DNA of 64,000 bases from positions 16,517,501-16,581,500 of the forward strand of contig NC_064899.1 of assembly GCF_929443795.1 (NCBI RefSeq). The letters are read 5' to 3'. Each line of letters starts with the position of its first letter. Positions within the stretch are counted from its first letter, which is position 1. This stretch comes from Astur gentilis (lineage: Eukaryota; Chordata; Aves; Accipitriformes; Accipitridae). Shown piece by piece: positions 14,401 through 23,690 of this stretch. The notes under the pieces are model-generated. The model was not told the DNA's origin, did not search any database, and was given only the letters and a program-made list of their open reading frames with translations. A program made the position numbers and the translations under genes.

Positions 14401-17400
14401 GGACAATTGTGGACTTCATTTAAACACAGCCATCTTCCAAGACATAAAACAGTTTCTTTAAAAACAGTAAAAGAGTAAGAGTAGTATGTATCACATGACA
14501 CTTGGCAACATGGTAAAAAGGCTTACAATGAACATATGAGGTCCAAAGGGCTACAAAGAAACCCATGAAAAATTATAGCTTAGAAGTTAGCTTCAACAAA
14601 TTGGCAGAGGATCACGGAAAACTAAAAAAGAAATAGGAGCAGACATCCTTTTATACTTACGTAGGGTATCCTCGGACGCCAAATTCAGAGCACAGTGGAG
14701 TATCTGTAGTACAATCCACTTTAACGACATAGACCTGTGGGTTTTCCATGTTGTTGTATTTATCTCCCAAATCATTCCAAGTTGGCTGGAGACGCTGACA
14801 ATGTCCACACCTACAACAGAAGGCACAAGATATTTGCTTAATAATTGCTCACATTTAGAGGGGAATGAATCTATGGAAAAGTCATATGCAGAGTGGTCAG
14901 AGATTTTGATAAATTTAAAAATAGTTAAGTCAGAAATCTTCCATACCTGAGCACTGTTACACTAAGCAACAGTGAATACTATTAAGAACCGTAGGATGCT
15001 GCAAACATATCTCATGTAAAAATCATCAAGAGATGAGCACTTCTTGCTACTATCCTTTTACGTTACAAAGCCTACTGAACGCCCCCTGAACTTCATGAGG
15101 ATAGTAAGAAAAGCACTCTCAGTCTTCCAGCTTTCTAGAAAAATCCTGCAAGGCTGCCTAGCTCGCTTTCCACTCTAACATTTCAAAATACCATATATTT
15201 TAGCAGAAGTAAGAAGATAACAGTTTCTAGCCTCTTTCTAAGGCCACTTGTGCTTGTGTGTGTCACAGATATTGTAACTCAGAAGTCATGAAACACATCA
15301 GGACTGATTTCTGAACAGGGTTCCTCTAAATCCTCCCATACCACGCTTTGCCCCAGCAGCACACCATCAACTAATTATATCTGCATATACACAGAAAACT
15401 GGCCTCATACAGTTGCTATAACAGCAGCTCCCCAGAAGCAGAAAATGGCTAATATTCTTCTCACGGTTTTCCTAGTCTTTCAAGTCATTACAGCAATATT
15501 CCTGTAACTATGATGAAAAATTTTAAGGAATGGATTTTCATTTCTAATAGCTGCTTTTGCCAACCCTCCACGACATCTAAAAATATATAATTGGATTAAC
15601 AGAAAATATTCTCAACCTGACAACATGAAGGCTGTTATTGCCCTAGGCATGACCTAGACAGTCTACTTTGTAAGTAACAATTAAAACACCATTAGGACTT
15701 TGCAGAAAGTTGCTGCCATTTAAAAGTTTCACTTATACAACTGATTTTGAGTCCACTTGTAGAAAAGCTGCATGGATGCACACCTTTCTGGGTATCCTGG
15801 TATCATTAAGGCAAATACAATAACCTTGAGATTTACTTTAAGATAAAGAATGTCTTCTGACCTTAATAAGGTCCTGTTAGGCACAGTGGGTCACATATAA
15901 TGTGGGGGAATACAACCTCCCATATGATCTTATTCTGAATCGTCATGGTGAAGGGATACAATGTGTTATTACTAAAATCAAATATTTCTTAAATATTTAA
16001 CTTCAGACTGAAGTCCCTTCATAGTCAACTCTTTCATGGAGCTTGAATTAAGAGGAGGATTTTGGATTCCCTGGTCCCTTCCCTTAGCAGTTGCAGGGGT
16101 TTTAAACACCAAATGAATACTGACTGGTGTTAAAGAACAGAGCATGGAAAACTAGGTAAGGCAAGCTCAAGTAATTGACCTGCTGTTTTTTAAGCGCAGA
16201 ACAGAGCTGCCTTGTCCATATTTAACACCATGATCCCTGCTATATACAAAGTTACCCTTTCCCTTCCTTCTTCAGATTATGAGCTAAAATTGAAAATAAA
16301 GCAGGAAAAATGCTCAATATCTGAATCGGTAATCAAGTAGTTAGTTCTGGTTTTAAAAAAAATAATCAGTGTTACATAGAAGGAGATACAAGACAAAACA
16401 GCCCCCTAAACACTTTTTCTGAAATTCATAAGGTGTAGCTGCAGAATATATAAAACCAGAGAAGTCATAAATAAAGAGAACAAGACCATGCAACATCACA
16501 TGGCTGCCTTAGCCCACGGTACCTACACAGTCGTTCATTGCTACCACTCCACATTACACCAGTGGGGCTGGAGGAGCAGCCAGTTCTACCACTGGGGATG
16601 GTGGGGCCCTGGGCATCAGTGAGGAGTCCTGCTCTTCCTTCCCTACAGGGGCTACTGTGGTGCAAACATTCATAATCTCTGTTTACAAATGTAAACAAAG
16701 ATCCAAAAGAGACTAACAAGGCCATAGGAAAGATCCACCTTTCTGAAAAAAACAAACCCAAACCCTCCTTCTTATACACCACTAACATCAGGAGCTGTGC
16801 GTGAAAGGCCATTATTTGTAAGAGTTTCCAGATAGGTTTCCCATTTTAACTCTGAGCAACCGTGTGCCACAAGCACTCGTGTCTGGAGATTATTTTGCTG
16901 TGGCAGTATCTATAGTCTACCAGGCTGCTCTACCTCAAGCTGACAGGTCAGTGCTCCTCCCATAGTGTCAGCGCTTCCCATCTGGAAAACTGGATGGTGG
17001 ACTTCCTGGGCCATGACAAGAAGGGATGTAAAGGTACATAAGAACCATATATGTCAAAACTGCAGTTACTGATAAGCCCTGTGCAGTCACTGAGGAACGC
17101 GGACATTTCTGGAGGCCACCAGTAGAGCTTGAGCTCTGTAGCTAGCAAGGGCAGCACCACAGCAAGATACAGCACGAATCATTACTCAATTAAAAACATA
17201 GGTAGACTGTGGGATAGACAGGTATAACAGTACGAGCAGCACAGGACCAGTCTCACTCTAGACAAAAGAATCTGGCTGAGGTAAAATCCAGTCAACAGAG
17301 TTCAATCCAACAGCAGCGAACTCTGGTGATCAAGTCTGCTTCAGCTCAGTGGACTTCCCGGGGTTTACCAAGAGACCACATATGTTGAAAAGTCCTGTAA

Positions 17401-19959
17401 TGGTCAAAATAACACAATGAAACTACTCATTTGAGATTCCTTCCAATTAAGGAACCAGGGGGAACCTCTTTCCTCTGTAGACACACAGCTGGCACGGCCA
17501 ACATCTTAAGACTATCTAGTGCCGCCAAGAGAGTAACCTGCTCCTGGTCAAGTGTAGCTACCAAGGGGGACAGCCTGATGATCAAAAACCTTAGACATCT
17601 GGTGGCAAATGACTTGGAATGCTCTCTTTTTGGAATAGCCTGCAATATTTGAAACAAAGGTGGACCTGGTGTACCACTGCTGTTTGGGAGGGAGGCCCTC
17701 AGCAACATTTGTTTCAAGAACCCAGAGTAGTTACAGCAGCTCTGTCTAGCCCAACTCTTACTGGTAGCATTGACAATACAACATTAGCAGCATCCATAGC
17801 AATCTGAAAGACAACCCTAGCTGAACATGGGGTTGTTTGCTAGGCTTCTCCCTTGTAAATTCAGGGAGCAGTGCCAAAACGCATTGTTCTGTGAGAGGCA
17901 TTAGGATATTAGCACATTAACATCACGTAGGAATAGGGCAAGAGGCTCTAATACAGATTCCAGGGCTGCCACGTTGCTGCCTGATCCCACTGACGATAAA
18001 AGCACCGGTATGTCTAAGCACCCCTCTCGAACACTTGGATATTCCCGTTGTCCTTCTCTTCCTCTTGGACCCAAAGCCTGGCCCTGTTGCGGCCTGTCAG
18101 TAGCCAGGAATCCAGACCAAGGGCCCTGAAGCCAAGACCCAGAGATCTGGAGGAGGCTTGCTAAGGGCGAGAACGTCCAGAGAAGCTGCAACAAGTCTGG
18201 GAAACGGTGCAGCTCCCTCGTGCTCAAGTTGGGCAAAGATTCTCAGCCCTCCCAAGGGCAGAGCGTGGTCCAAGTTTGCAAGGCCAGTGCTCTCTTTGTT
18301 GCGCACTGAGGACGTACAGAAGCAGAAGCACTCCTGCTCTGCACGGGCATTTCTAAGGCCTTACAGCTCTCTCAAGCAAACGTCCTTCACCAGCAAGTCA
18401 GGCGTCCTCCGCTTTTGTGATCTTCAGAGAACAAAGGCAGGCATCTGCTCTTTCAAGCTTTTGCTTAACATTTTCATATGGCATAAACAAGTTGATGTTA
18501 ATAACAAAAAAAGTTGTAGTTCCTCAGTTTTGAAAGGAAATCCTTTTCTGCTGTTGATTTCAAAGAGCGTCATGACTCACATATGCCTAAATGGCATCAC
18601 GTACCAATGGATAACCTAGGATCAAAACATAATGTCTGCATATTGTTCCCTTAACTTTGTTTTACCTAAATTTAAGAAAACTCGGGAGGAAAAAACCCAA
18701 ACAAACATGAAGCCACCCAACCAACCCTAACAACAAAACTCCCAATAACTTCTACTGGACATCATTCAGTCAGATAAAGAAGGGTAGGGGAAGAGACGAA
18801 GGAAAGAGAAGAATATGAACGACCACTACAAAGGCCCGGAGATGAGCAGCACTGTCCTCCTGACAGCTGTAACATCCAGCAAAGCCCTGTTCTCCCATCC
18901 TTCTCAACCACTCTTGTGTCAAACGTACCAGTCCAGGACAAAAGCCCAGTAGGTCTCTTGCAAATCTGACAACTCTCCAGCTCGGCTACCTGCGGCCTCG
19001 GCGACACAGTGCTGTCGTTACACCGCTTTCACTGCCAATTTACCTTTAGATTTCGTGATTGCAGAGAGAACGTAACTTCTGCAAGGACAGTATTTGTGAG
19101 ACCGGGGGGGGGGGGGGGACCCGTGGTAAGTGACGGTCACCAAACCGCACCCACTGCCACACACACGGAGGCCACGCGCTCCTGGGTCTCTTTGAGGAAC
19201 GAGGTGAAGCAGCGTCCGGGGAGGGACAGGGAGAGCCGCCAGGGCCGGGGGCCGGCTCCAGCCCAGCAGAACCGGGTCTGACCCAGCTTTGCCTGCCCAC
19301 TGCCCGGCGGAGCGGCGACTTCACCCGCAGGCCCCACGCGGGGCGGGGAGCGGGCACCGCCGGGAGCCCACGGGGCCGCTTCGGGGGCCGCCGCGGGCCC
19401 TCGGGGCAGGGGGCGGCGCGGCTGAAGCCCCCGACAGGGCCGGCACGGCCGCGGAGGCCCGGGCCAGGCACACGCGTGGCTCCGGCTTCCCCGGCACGGC
19501 GCTCCGCAACCCCCAGATGCCGTGTAACGCGTGTCGTCCGTCCGTCCCCCCGCCGCCGCCGCCCCCGGGGAAGGCGGCCGGCCCGGCCCCCGCCGCTGGG
19601 GCTCAGGGCGGCGCGACCCCAAGGCCTCCCCCGCCGCCCAGGCCGGCCCGGCCCGGCCGCCTCCCGCCGCCACGTCAACGTGGAAGAAGGCGGGCGGGAG
19701 GGCCCCCGCGCCGGGCCGGGCCGCGCTCCGCCGCTCCGGATACCCACCACGGGGCGAAGAACATGACGAAGTGGGGGGCGGCGGCGGCGCCGTGCCGCAG
19801 CATCTCGGCGCTGTAGAGGTGCCGCCCGTGCGGGTCCGCCTCCGCCGCGTCCGGGCCCGGCTCCGGCTCAGCCCGCCCCGGCCGGCCGCAGAGGACGGGG
19901 CCGAGCGCGGCCAAGGAGAGGAGGCGCCACCAGGCCGGGCCGGAGCGGAGCGCAGCCAT
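1..19959 (-). CDS. TXNDC5: TXNDC5 (ERp46), 5' seven exons of a partial gene
   Basis: ER-lumenal protein disulfide isomerase with three thioredoxin domains; it oxidises cysteines in nascent secretory proteins. Seven coding exons (19748-19959, 14661-14810, 11793-11898, 10415-10511, 7947-8062, 5598-5684, 2477-2617) sum to 909 bases, or 303 codons, with consistent phases and GT/AG borders throughout. Residues 1 to about 30 look like a signal peptide. Thioredoxin domain 1 has CGHC at residues 72-75 and its cis-proline (RGYPT) at 120. Domain 2 has APWCGHC with the motif at 200-203 and its cis-proline at 246. Human TXNDC5 is about 432 residues, so domain 3 and the C-terminal KDEL-type signal should lie left of base 1; I found no WCGHC-like exon in 1-2470. 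The acidic/proline linker between domains 1 and 2 is also conserved. Identification rests on recalled similarity to the human protein and is very strong. Confidence 0.97.
2477..2617 (-). CDS. TXNDC5: TXNDC5 exon 7 (end of Trx domain 2, linker to domain 3)
   Basis: 141 bases, 47 whole codons, residues 257-303. GDQYKGKRDFDSLKEYVD closes the second thioredoxin fold. A proline/threonine/glutamate-rich linker follows, which is poorly conserved across species, as expected for a hinge. The acceptor is ttgtag and the donor gtaagt. The next exon, which should open domain 3, lies beyond the left edge. Confidence 0.94.
2618..5597 (-). other. TXNDC5: TXNDC5 intron 6
   Basis: A 2,980-base intron between exons 6 and 7. 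No coding exon, RNA gene or recognisable mobile element is visible. A minus-strand AATAAA (4497-4502) follows a short open frame but has no convincing splice acceptor. Confidence 0.75.
5598..5684 (-). CDS. TXNDC5: TXNDC5 exon 6 (Trx domain 2, cis-proline loop)
   Basis: 87 bases, 29 whole codons, residues 228-256. It reads VDCTQHYEVCSETQVRGYPT and then LLWFRNGEK, with the second cysteine pair and cis-Pro246 as in other TXNDC5 proteins. The acceptor is aatgtag and the donor gtgagt. Confidence 0.96.
5915..5936. repeat. T11-G11 homopolymer junction
   Basis: Eleven T followed directly by eleven G, then AAGG. On the TXNDC5 sense strand this is C11 followed by A11 in intron 5. Homopolymer lengths in assemblies are often uncertain. 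Confidence 0.8.
6860..6882. repeat. (AT)n microsatellite
   Basis: An uninterrupted TA/AT dinucleotide run of about 11 units in TXNDC5 intron 5. Confidence 0.9.
7947..8062 (-). CDS. TXNDC5: TXNDC5 exon 5 (Trx domain 2 active site)
   Basis: 116 bases completing Gly189 and encoding residues 190-227. It contains FIKFFAPWCGHCKALAPTW, the canonical PDI active site with both cysteines intact (200 and 203), then EQLAQAFEHSETVKIGK. The donor is gtaggt and the exon ends in phase 0. Confidence 0.97.
8063..10414 (-). other. TXNDC5: TXNDC5 intron 4
   Basis: A 2,352-base AT-rich intron between exons 4 and 5. No further gene, RNA or mobile element could be recognised. Confidence 0.75.
10415..10511 (-). 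CDS. TXNDC5: TXNDC5 exon 4 (linker and start of Trx domain 2)
   Basis: 97 bases encoding residues 157-188 and the first base of Gly189. An acidic/proline linker (DPESDVEPPKTPEPKQG) is followed by MYELSADNFKMHIAEG, the first strand and helix of the second thioredoxin domain. The donor gtaact is slightly off consensus. Confidence 0.95.
10512..11792 (-). other. TXNDC5: TXNDC5 intron 3
   Basis: A 1,281-base AT-rich intron between exons 3 and 4. Nothing further is recognised. Confidence 0.75.
11793..11898 (-). CDS. TXNDC5: TXNDC5 exon 3 (end of Trx domain 1)
   Basis: 106 bases encoding residues 122-156, after completing Thr121. It contains LKLLKPGQEPLKYQGPRD, which matches the end of the first thioredoxin fold in human TXNDC5, and the C-terminal helix LENWMLEKLNEEP. 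The acceptor is cctttag and the donor gtaagt; the exon ends in phase 0. Confidence 0.95.
12875..12892. repeat. T9-G9 homopolymer junction
   Basis: Nine T followed by nine G and then AAGG, closely resembling the junction at 5915-5936 in the same gene. Confidence 0.8.
13220..13330 (+). mobile_element. Old CR1 LINE 3' fragment (probable)
   Basis: The stretch around ctggaggtttttaaaaacag, preceded by a CTGCCTGAGGAAGCTGTG-like segment, resembles the end of CR1 ORF2 in birds, where a Leu-Pro-x-Glu-Val motif is followed by LEVFKNRL. It is short, strongly decayed and recognised by eye only. Confidence 0.4.
14661..14810 (-). CDS. TXNDC5: TXNDC5 exon 2 (Trx domain 1 active site)
   Basis: 150 bases. 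It completes Trp71 and encodes residues 72-120 plus two bases of Thr121. It starts with the redox motif CGHC followed by QRLQPTWNDLGDKY, and ends with CSEFGVRGYP, the second cysteine pair and the cis-proline loop typical of this family. The acceptor is tgttgtag and the donor gtaagt. Confidence 0.96.
19104..19118. repeat. Poly-G run (G15)
   Basis: About fifteen consecutive G at the intronic edge of the CpG island. It could form G-quadruplex structure and is prone to sequencing-length error. Confidence 0.85.
19670..19683 (-). promoter_or_regulatory. TXNDC5: UPRE-like inverted repeat in TXNDC5 intron 1
   Basis: On the gene strand the sequence is CCACG-TTGA-CGTGG, a perfect inverted repeat of CCACG. 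It contains TGACGTGG, the consensus unfolded-protein-response element bound by XBP1 and ATF6, and two RCGTG cores that also fit a hypoxia response element. It lies about 65-80 bases downstream of the exon 1 donor. No complete ERSE (CCAAT-N9-CCACG) was found in the island. Confidence 0.45.
19748..19959 (-). CDS. TXNDC5: TXNDC5 exon 1 (signal peptide, start of Trx domain 1)
   Basis: Encodes residues 1-70 and two bases of Trp71. The start is the ATG at 19959 in a strong context (GCCATGG on the minus strand). The same frame stays open upstream to a stop near 20205 but holds no other ATG, which decides the start. A hydrophobic stretch (residues 10-24) and a short acidic/proline linker precede HLYSAEM and FVMFFAPW, the start of the first thioredoxin fold. 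The exon ends inside the Trp codon before the CGHC motif, at a gtgggt donor. The sequence is very GC-rich because it lies in the CpG island. Confidence 0.95.
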
Positions 19960-19998
19960 GGCAGCGCCGAGAGAGCGAACGGCCGAAGCCCCGGGCGG

Positions 19999-20013
19999 CT
20001 GCTGCTGCTGCTG
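19999..20013. repeat. (CTG)5 trinucleotide run
   Basis: Five CTG units (CAG on the TXNDC5 strand) followed by CCG units, 40-55 bases upstream of the start codon and therefore probably in the 5' UTR or promoter. Confidence 0.8.
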
Positions 20014-20027
20014 CCGCCGCCTCCCGC

Positions 20028-20065
20028 CCCTCCCCGCCCCGCCCGCCCGCCCTCCGCCCCCGGCC
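20028..20065 (-). promoter_or_regulatory. TXNDC5: GC-box cluster, probable TXNDC5 core promoter
   Basis: A run of overlapping CCCCGCCCC/CCGCCC motifs (GGGGCGGGG on the gene strand), the classic Sp1/KLF site, lies 70-105 bases upstream of the start codon. No TATA box is seen at the right distance from it. The transcription start itself cannot be placed from sequence. Confidence 0.5.
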
Positions 20066-20103
20066 GCCTCCCCCCGGCGGGCAGCGGGCCCTCGGGCACC
20101 CCT

Positions 20104-20115
20104 GCACACACACAC
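20104..20115. repeat. Short (CA)n run
   Basis: A dinucleotide CA stretch at the outer edge of the CpG island, continuing as a looser CA-rich sequence. Confidence 0.7.
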
Positions 20116-20363
20116 AGACACGGGCACAACCCCCCCGCACCACCACCCACGCTCCCTACACCGTGCCTTTCTGGAAATAATTATTTTTTTTTTAAAGAAA
20201 ATTTAATTAACTTTATATATATACTCTCATTTGTACACAACATCTAACATTATATACTAATTATATATAAATTTCTATTTAAAATTCAAAATTGTAATCA
20301 TTTTTATACTTTTCTATACACACACACCCCCCGTGATAAAGCTTTTCTTCAAGTACCTCTATG

Positions 20364-20384
20364 AAAAAAAAAAAAAAAAAAAAA
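20364..20384. repeat. Poly-A run (A21)
   Basis: Twenty-one consecutive A just beyond the TXNDC5 CpG island. I see no retrotransposon body attached, so it is called a simple repeat only. Confidence 0.85.
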
Positions 20385-21444
20385 GCAAGCAGGGTGGTAC
20401 CAGCCCGGTTAACAACGGTGCTGTGCCTCAGGGAGAAAGCCCTGCTGCCCACCCAGGTCCTCCCCACCAGCGCCCGTGCCCAGCCGGGAGGAGGTCTCCG
20501 TCCCTCGGCTCTCCTGCCCTGCGCTTCTCACCTGCTTCTGAGGGAAGGGGACGGGCGCTGGCACTACTGGGGGATGCTCGAGTCACAGCAGTAGAACAAT
20601 AACCAGTAAATACTAATAGTAGTAGTAGCAAATAATACTGAAAGATAACCAGGACGCGATAGCTGCAAGCTGATATAGCACTGGAGAGGGGTTTGTATTT
20701 CTATAATCGCTCCAATTTTAATTAATTTCAGTTTAGGTTTTAACTGCAAGTCCCTGGGTTTGGGATAGCAAAGTGGGTAAAAATCAGTGGCTCACCTAGT
20801 TTAACAGGAAAGTGCATTTTGGTGAAAACATCAGGCGACTAAATAAGTCGGCACGCACACGAGGCTGGCCTTTGTAACTCACACATCCACCTCTGCAGAG
20901 ATCGGTGCTCATGTAACATCGGGCTTACGCCCAGCAAGATGGGCTCGGCCTGGCACCCTTCCTCTCTCTGACATGCCGCTGCTTGCAGTCAAGTGCACTA
21001 ATGCATCCAGACAGGTAGAGTTCACTTCATTCTGTGTCTTCCAGACTCCTCCTTCCCCACATCATCTCTGAACGCTTCCCTCTAACGTTAGCTCTTCCGT
21101 AGGACTAACGCCAGGAAGGAGCTTGCTACACCGCCCGCGTACGTGTCGTGCAACACCCATCTCGCTGCCCGGGCCAGTTTCCACTTAAGAGCCAGTCCTG
21201 GCTGTGGTCACTCAGCTCGCTTTTATGGTACAGCGTCTTTGCAAGGGCCGCCATTAGAGCCAACAAGAATCATTTATTAAAAAAAAAAAAGTAAAAACAA
21301 AAATTAGAGATATCTGTTCTTTAAAAATTTTAAATTACTTTTGAAAGCTACTCTCTGCCTCAAACTTAGGCTTCCAAAAATCCTTACTATGTACATGTGA
21401 AACAATTACAAAAGACTCATACTACATTCATTGCCAAACTAGGG

Positions 21445-21462
21445 AAAAAAAAAAAAAAAAAA
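21445..21462. repeat. Poly-A run (A18)
   Basis: Eighteen consecutive A in intergenic DNA, with no recognisable element attached. Confidence 0.85.
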
Positions 21463-21510
21463 GACAAAGCTGGATTGTCTAGAGGAGTAGCTAATCACCA
21501 AAATCAGAAT

Positions 21511-21550
21511 TTAAGTACAAATCAGTAATCTTAAGTACAAAGCAGTAGCC
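21511..21550. repeat. 20-bp tandem duplication
   Basis: Two adjacent 20-base units, TTAAGTACAAATCAGTAATC and TTAAGTACAAAGCAGTAGCC, identical at 17 of 20 positions. It is a simple local duplication. Confidence 0.85.
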
Positions 21551-23334
21551 TTTTCTTTAAAGAAGATTTATTTCTGTGCTCTTCAGATTAAGTAATTGAC
21601 TAATCATGAATTCAAAAAGGAAAAAAAAGAGAGACAGGTGCAGATTATCTCCCCCCTTCAGCATATGAAAAAATACCAACAAACCCCCTTAAACAAAAAA
21701 GACAGTATCAGAGAGGGTGAGAATGACTAATTCTCTGACTTTGAAGAGCAGCGTCCCGATACAACCAGGTGAGTCGTCTAACCACAGAAAGTACCTCCTC
21801 TCGTTAAGCAAGCTGGTTTCTTTTCTATACAAGTGTGGTTTTGGTCTGCTTTTTCTCTGTACATCTAACACTTTGACAGAAATACAGCATCACTTCCAGC
21901 AGAAACATGAATATAATGGTTCAACATTCCCAAGATGAACAGGTACAGATTACAGTTAAGCTCTTGTCAATTAGCAAGAAGTACTGCTAGGTCAGAACTG
22001 CCAATAAGAATAAATCTTTCTCTGAGAATACATCTTTCCTCTCCATAAAATGCTAATAACATTAATATTGCTTATGTAAATTAGTGTTTCTTGCTTACCA
22101 ATTTGGATCTTGATTAAAATTCAATTACTCTCTCCACCACCTCACTCCTGCTCCCTCTGCCTTTGGAGCTGAAAACTTCCTTTTTAGCTCTCATCCTCCT
22201 ATTTCTATTAGCTGCGTTGAGAACGCAGCAAGGATGGGGAGAAGAACAGTCAAAGGAGCTTTGCAGGTAGCCTGGTGGCAATTGCTGCCTCTCTAAGTTT
22301 ACTTGGAAGACCACCCAAAGGTTTCACACGGCCCAAGCCGAACTCATGTCCCGTGAGTGAAAGCACATCAGATAAGGGGCAATAGGCAGAAGACTTCGGC
22401 CAGTCCCCCATGTCCCCATTCCCTTACTCGCTATCGTTTTCCACCTTGTAATCCTCTTACCCTTCTTCTGCACCCACACTATCCCCCAGTGCAGCATGCC
22501 AACATCACCTGGCCTCCTGCTTCTCCAGCCATCCAGCCTCTGCCTCCCGTGCCCCAGATGTTTTCCCAAGGATGATCAGTCCCCGCTCGCCAGCAGAGGT
22601 TTTCTCCCAGCCACAAGCAACTGACACCCAGGAGCTGAACTTCGCAGATGCCTGTCCCAGGGTAAGCACCCAAGCACCACCACGGAGCAGCTGAGCAGGC
22701 AGGACCTGGGGCAAATAGTCCCAAAGGTAAAGAGTCACCATCAGCAACTGCTTATGCTTACTGCAATCGCTTCTCAGTGGTAGGTAGCTCACAGCAGCTC
22801 ATTCTGGGTGACAACATACATCTGGGGGAAAAAAGCATCAAAGCCCATCAAGCTACAGGTGGTGGCTGATGTTTGCAACAGCTGATCTAAACTAGCCACC
22901 TAATCAAGAGAAAATTGCCAATACACAGCAATTAACCTGCATTGTTTATCAGCAAGAAGGGCTCACCCTTGGATGTCAACAGTCACTGCTGATTATGACT
23001 CCCAGTGAATCCTACAGCCGCTGTACATGTACGCCATCTCCCAAGGTCCTCCATGCTTTTGACCTCAGTTCTGGAAGCACAATTAATCTCACAATCTTTG
23101 CAGAGGAATAATCCTGATACCCCAAACCCAGCCCATCGCCTCTTAACTCCCAGGCAATCAGTTCCCACTGGCAAAGAGGCCCCAGCTCATTCCTGGCAGC
23201 TGCTTTGGCCTACAGAGGTAAAACAGTATAAACAAGTTATTTATCCGCATGTTGTGCTTGGCGAAAGAAAGTCCTTGGTGGGCAGTGTGTGGTCAGGGAG
23301 GCTGTGCATTGCATAGGCCTGATGTAAACATTTT

Positions 23335-23690
23335 GTAGGACCAAGGGAGCCTAGGACTGGAAAGGACCTCAGGGATCACGGAGTTTAGTCCTTGTTCTGC
23401 CAGATAATAACATCATACAATCCTATTTGTAAACTGCCTCAGCTCTATTTTAAAACAAGCAACAGGTTTTTTTGGCCTACGCCAGGCCGAAAGTTAGCTC
23501 CTTGCCTAGGATCATGAACTTTTTTCATAGTCAGCCTATATTTATTTATAACTCATTCATACCAGGGCCTTCCTGTGCCAGCATTGTCCTTCAGATAAAA
23601 TAGTCTTTTTCTCTCTGACAGTATTTAGAGGTAGCAGTGGCATCCTTTCTCGACTTTTGTTCTGCTAGACTAAACAAGCCAACAGCTCCC
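23335..23690 (-). mobile_element. CR1-type LINE 3' end, minus strand
   Basis: Read on the minus strand, the end near 23350-23400 gives the pattern 'gtgatccctgaggtccttt' followed by CCAGTCCTA, which is typical of avian CR1 3' termini. The left boundary is inferred from that terminus. The right boundary, and whether the sequence out to 23690 belongs to the same element, are uncertain. Probably 5'-truncated, as most CR1 copies are. Confidence 0.55.

Larger units (their letters stand above)
11899..14660 (-). other. TXNDC5: TXNDC5 intron 2
   Basis: A 2,762-base intron. It contains a T9-G9 junction (12875-12892) and a probable old CR1 3' fragment (about 13220-13330). No other exon is supported. 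Confidence 0.75.
14811..19747 (-). other. TXNDC5: TXNDC5 intron 1
   Basis: A 4,937-base intron, the longest complete one here. The exon-1-proximal part (about 19.1-19.75 kb) is still CpG island. About 16.5-18.4 kb has somewhat higher GC than its surroundings and several chance-looking open frames on both strands (for example plus 18158-18619, minus 16465-16812), none with a recognisable domain. There is a G15 run at 19104-19118. Confidence 0.75.
19100..20170. promoter_or_regulatory. TXNDC5: CpG island over TXNDC5 exon 1 and promoter
   Basis: About 1 kb of very GC- and CpG-rich DNA spanning the 5' part of intron 1, exon 1 and the sequence upstream of the start codon. Both edges are sharp, and on the upstream side it gives way to AT-rich DNA near 20170. 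CpG-island promoters are usual for broadly expressed ER chaperone genes. The many long open frames in this block on both strands are by-products of base composition. Confidence 0.9.
20171..23334. other. Intergenic sequence upstream of TXNDC5
   Basis: It begins with an abrupt AT-rich block (about 20170-20330, with TATATA and TTAATTAA motifs), then A21 (20364-20384), a smaller GC-richer patch (about 20400-20580) and another A run (21445-21462). From 20860 to 21200 scattered CpGs persist. No gene is recognised. Confidence 0.7.

Noticed and set aside
18158..18619. 153-codon plus-strand open frame in TXNDC5 intron 1
   Set aside because: No recognisable motif. Its composition changes from Ser/Pro-rich to hydrophobic as GC content falls, as expected for non-coding DNA; other frames in the same stretch are also open.
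19960..20204. Possible N-terminal extension of TXNDC5
   Set aside because: The frame is open upstream to a stop near 20205, but it contains no ATG (only GTG-type codons), and a signal peptide follows the ATG at 19959 in an ideal context. An extension would place Arg- and Gln-rich sequence before the signal peptide.
19046..20247. Several long open frames on both strands across the CpG island (up to 337 codons)
   Set aside because: They are Pro/Arg/Gly/Ala-rich by-products of extreme GC content, overlap each other in many frames, and contain the genuine TXNDC5 exon in only one frame. No domain is recognisable.
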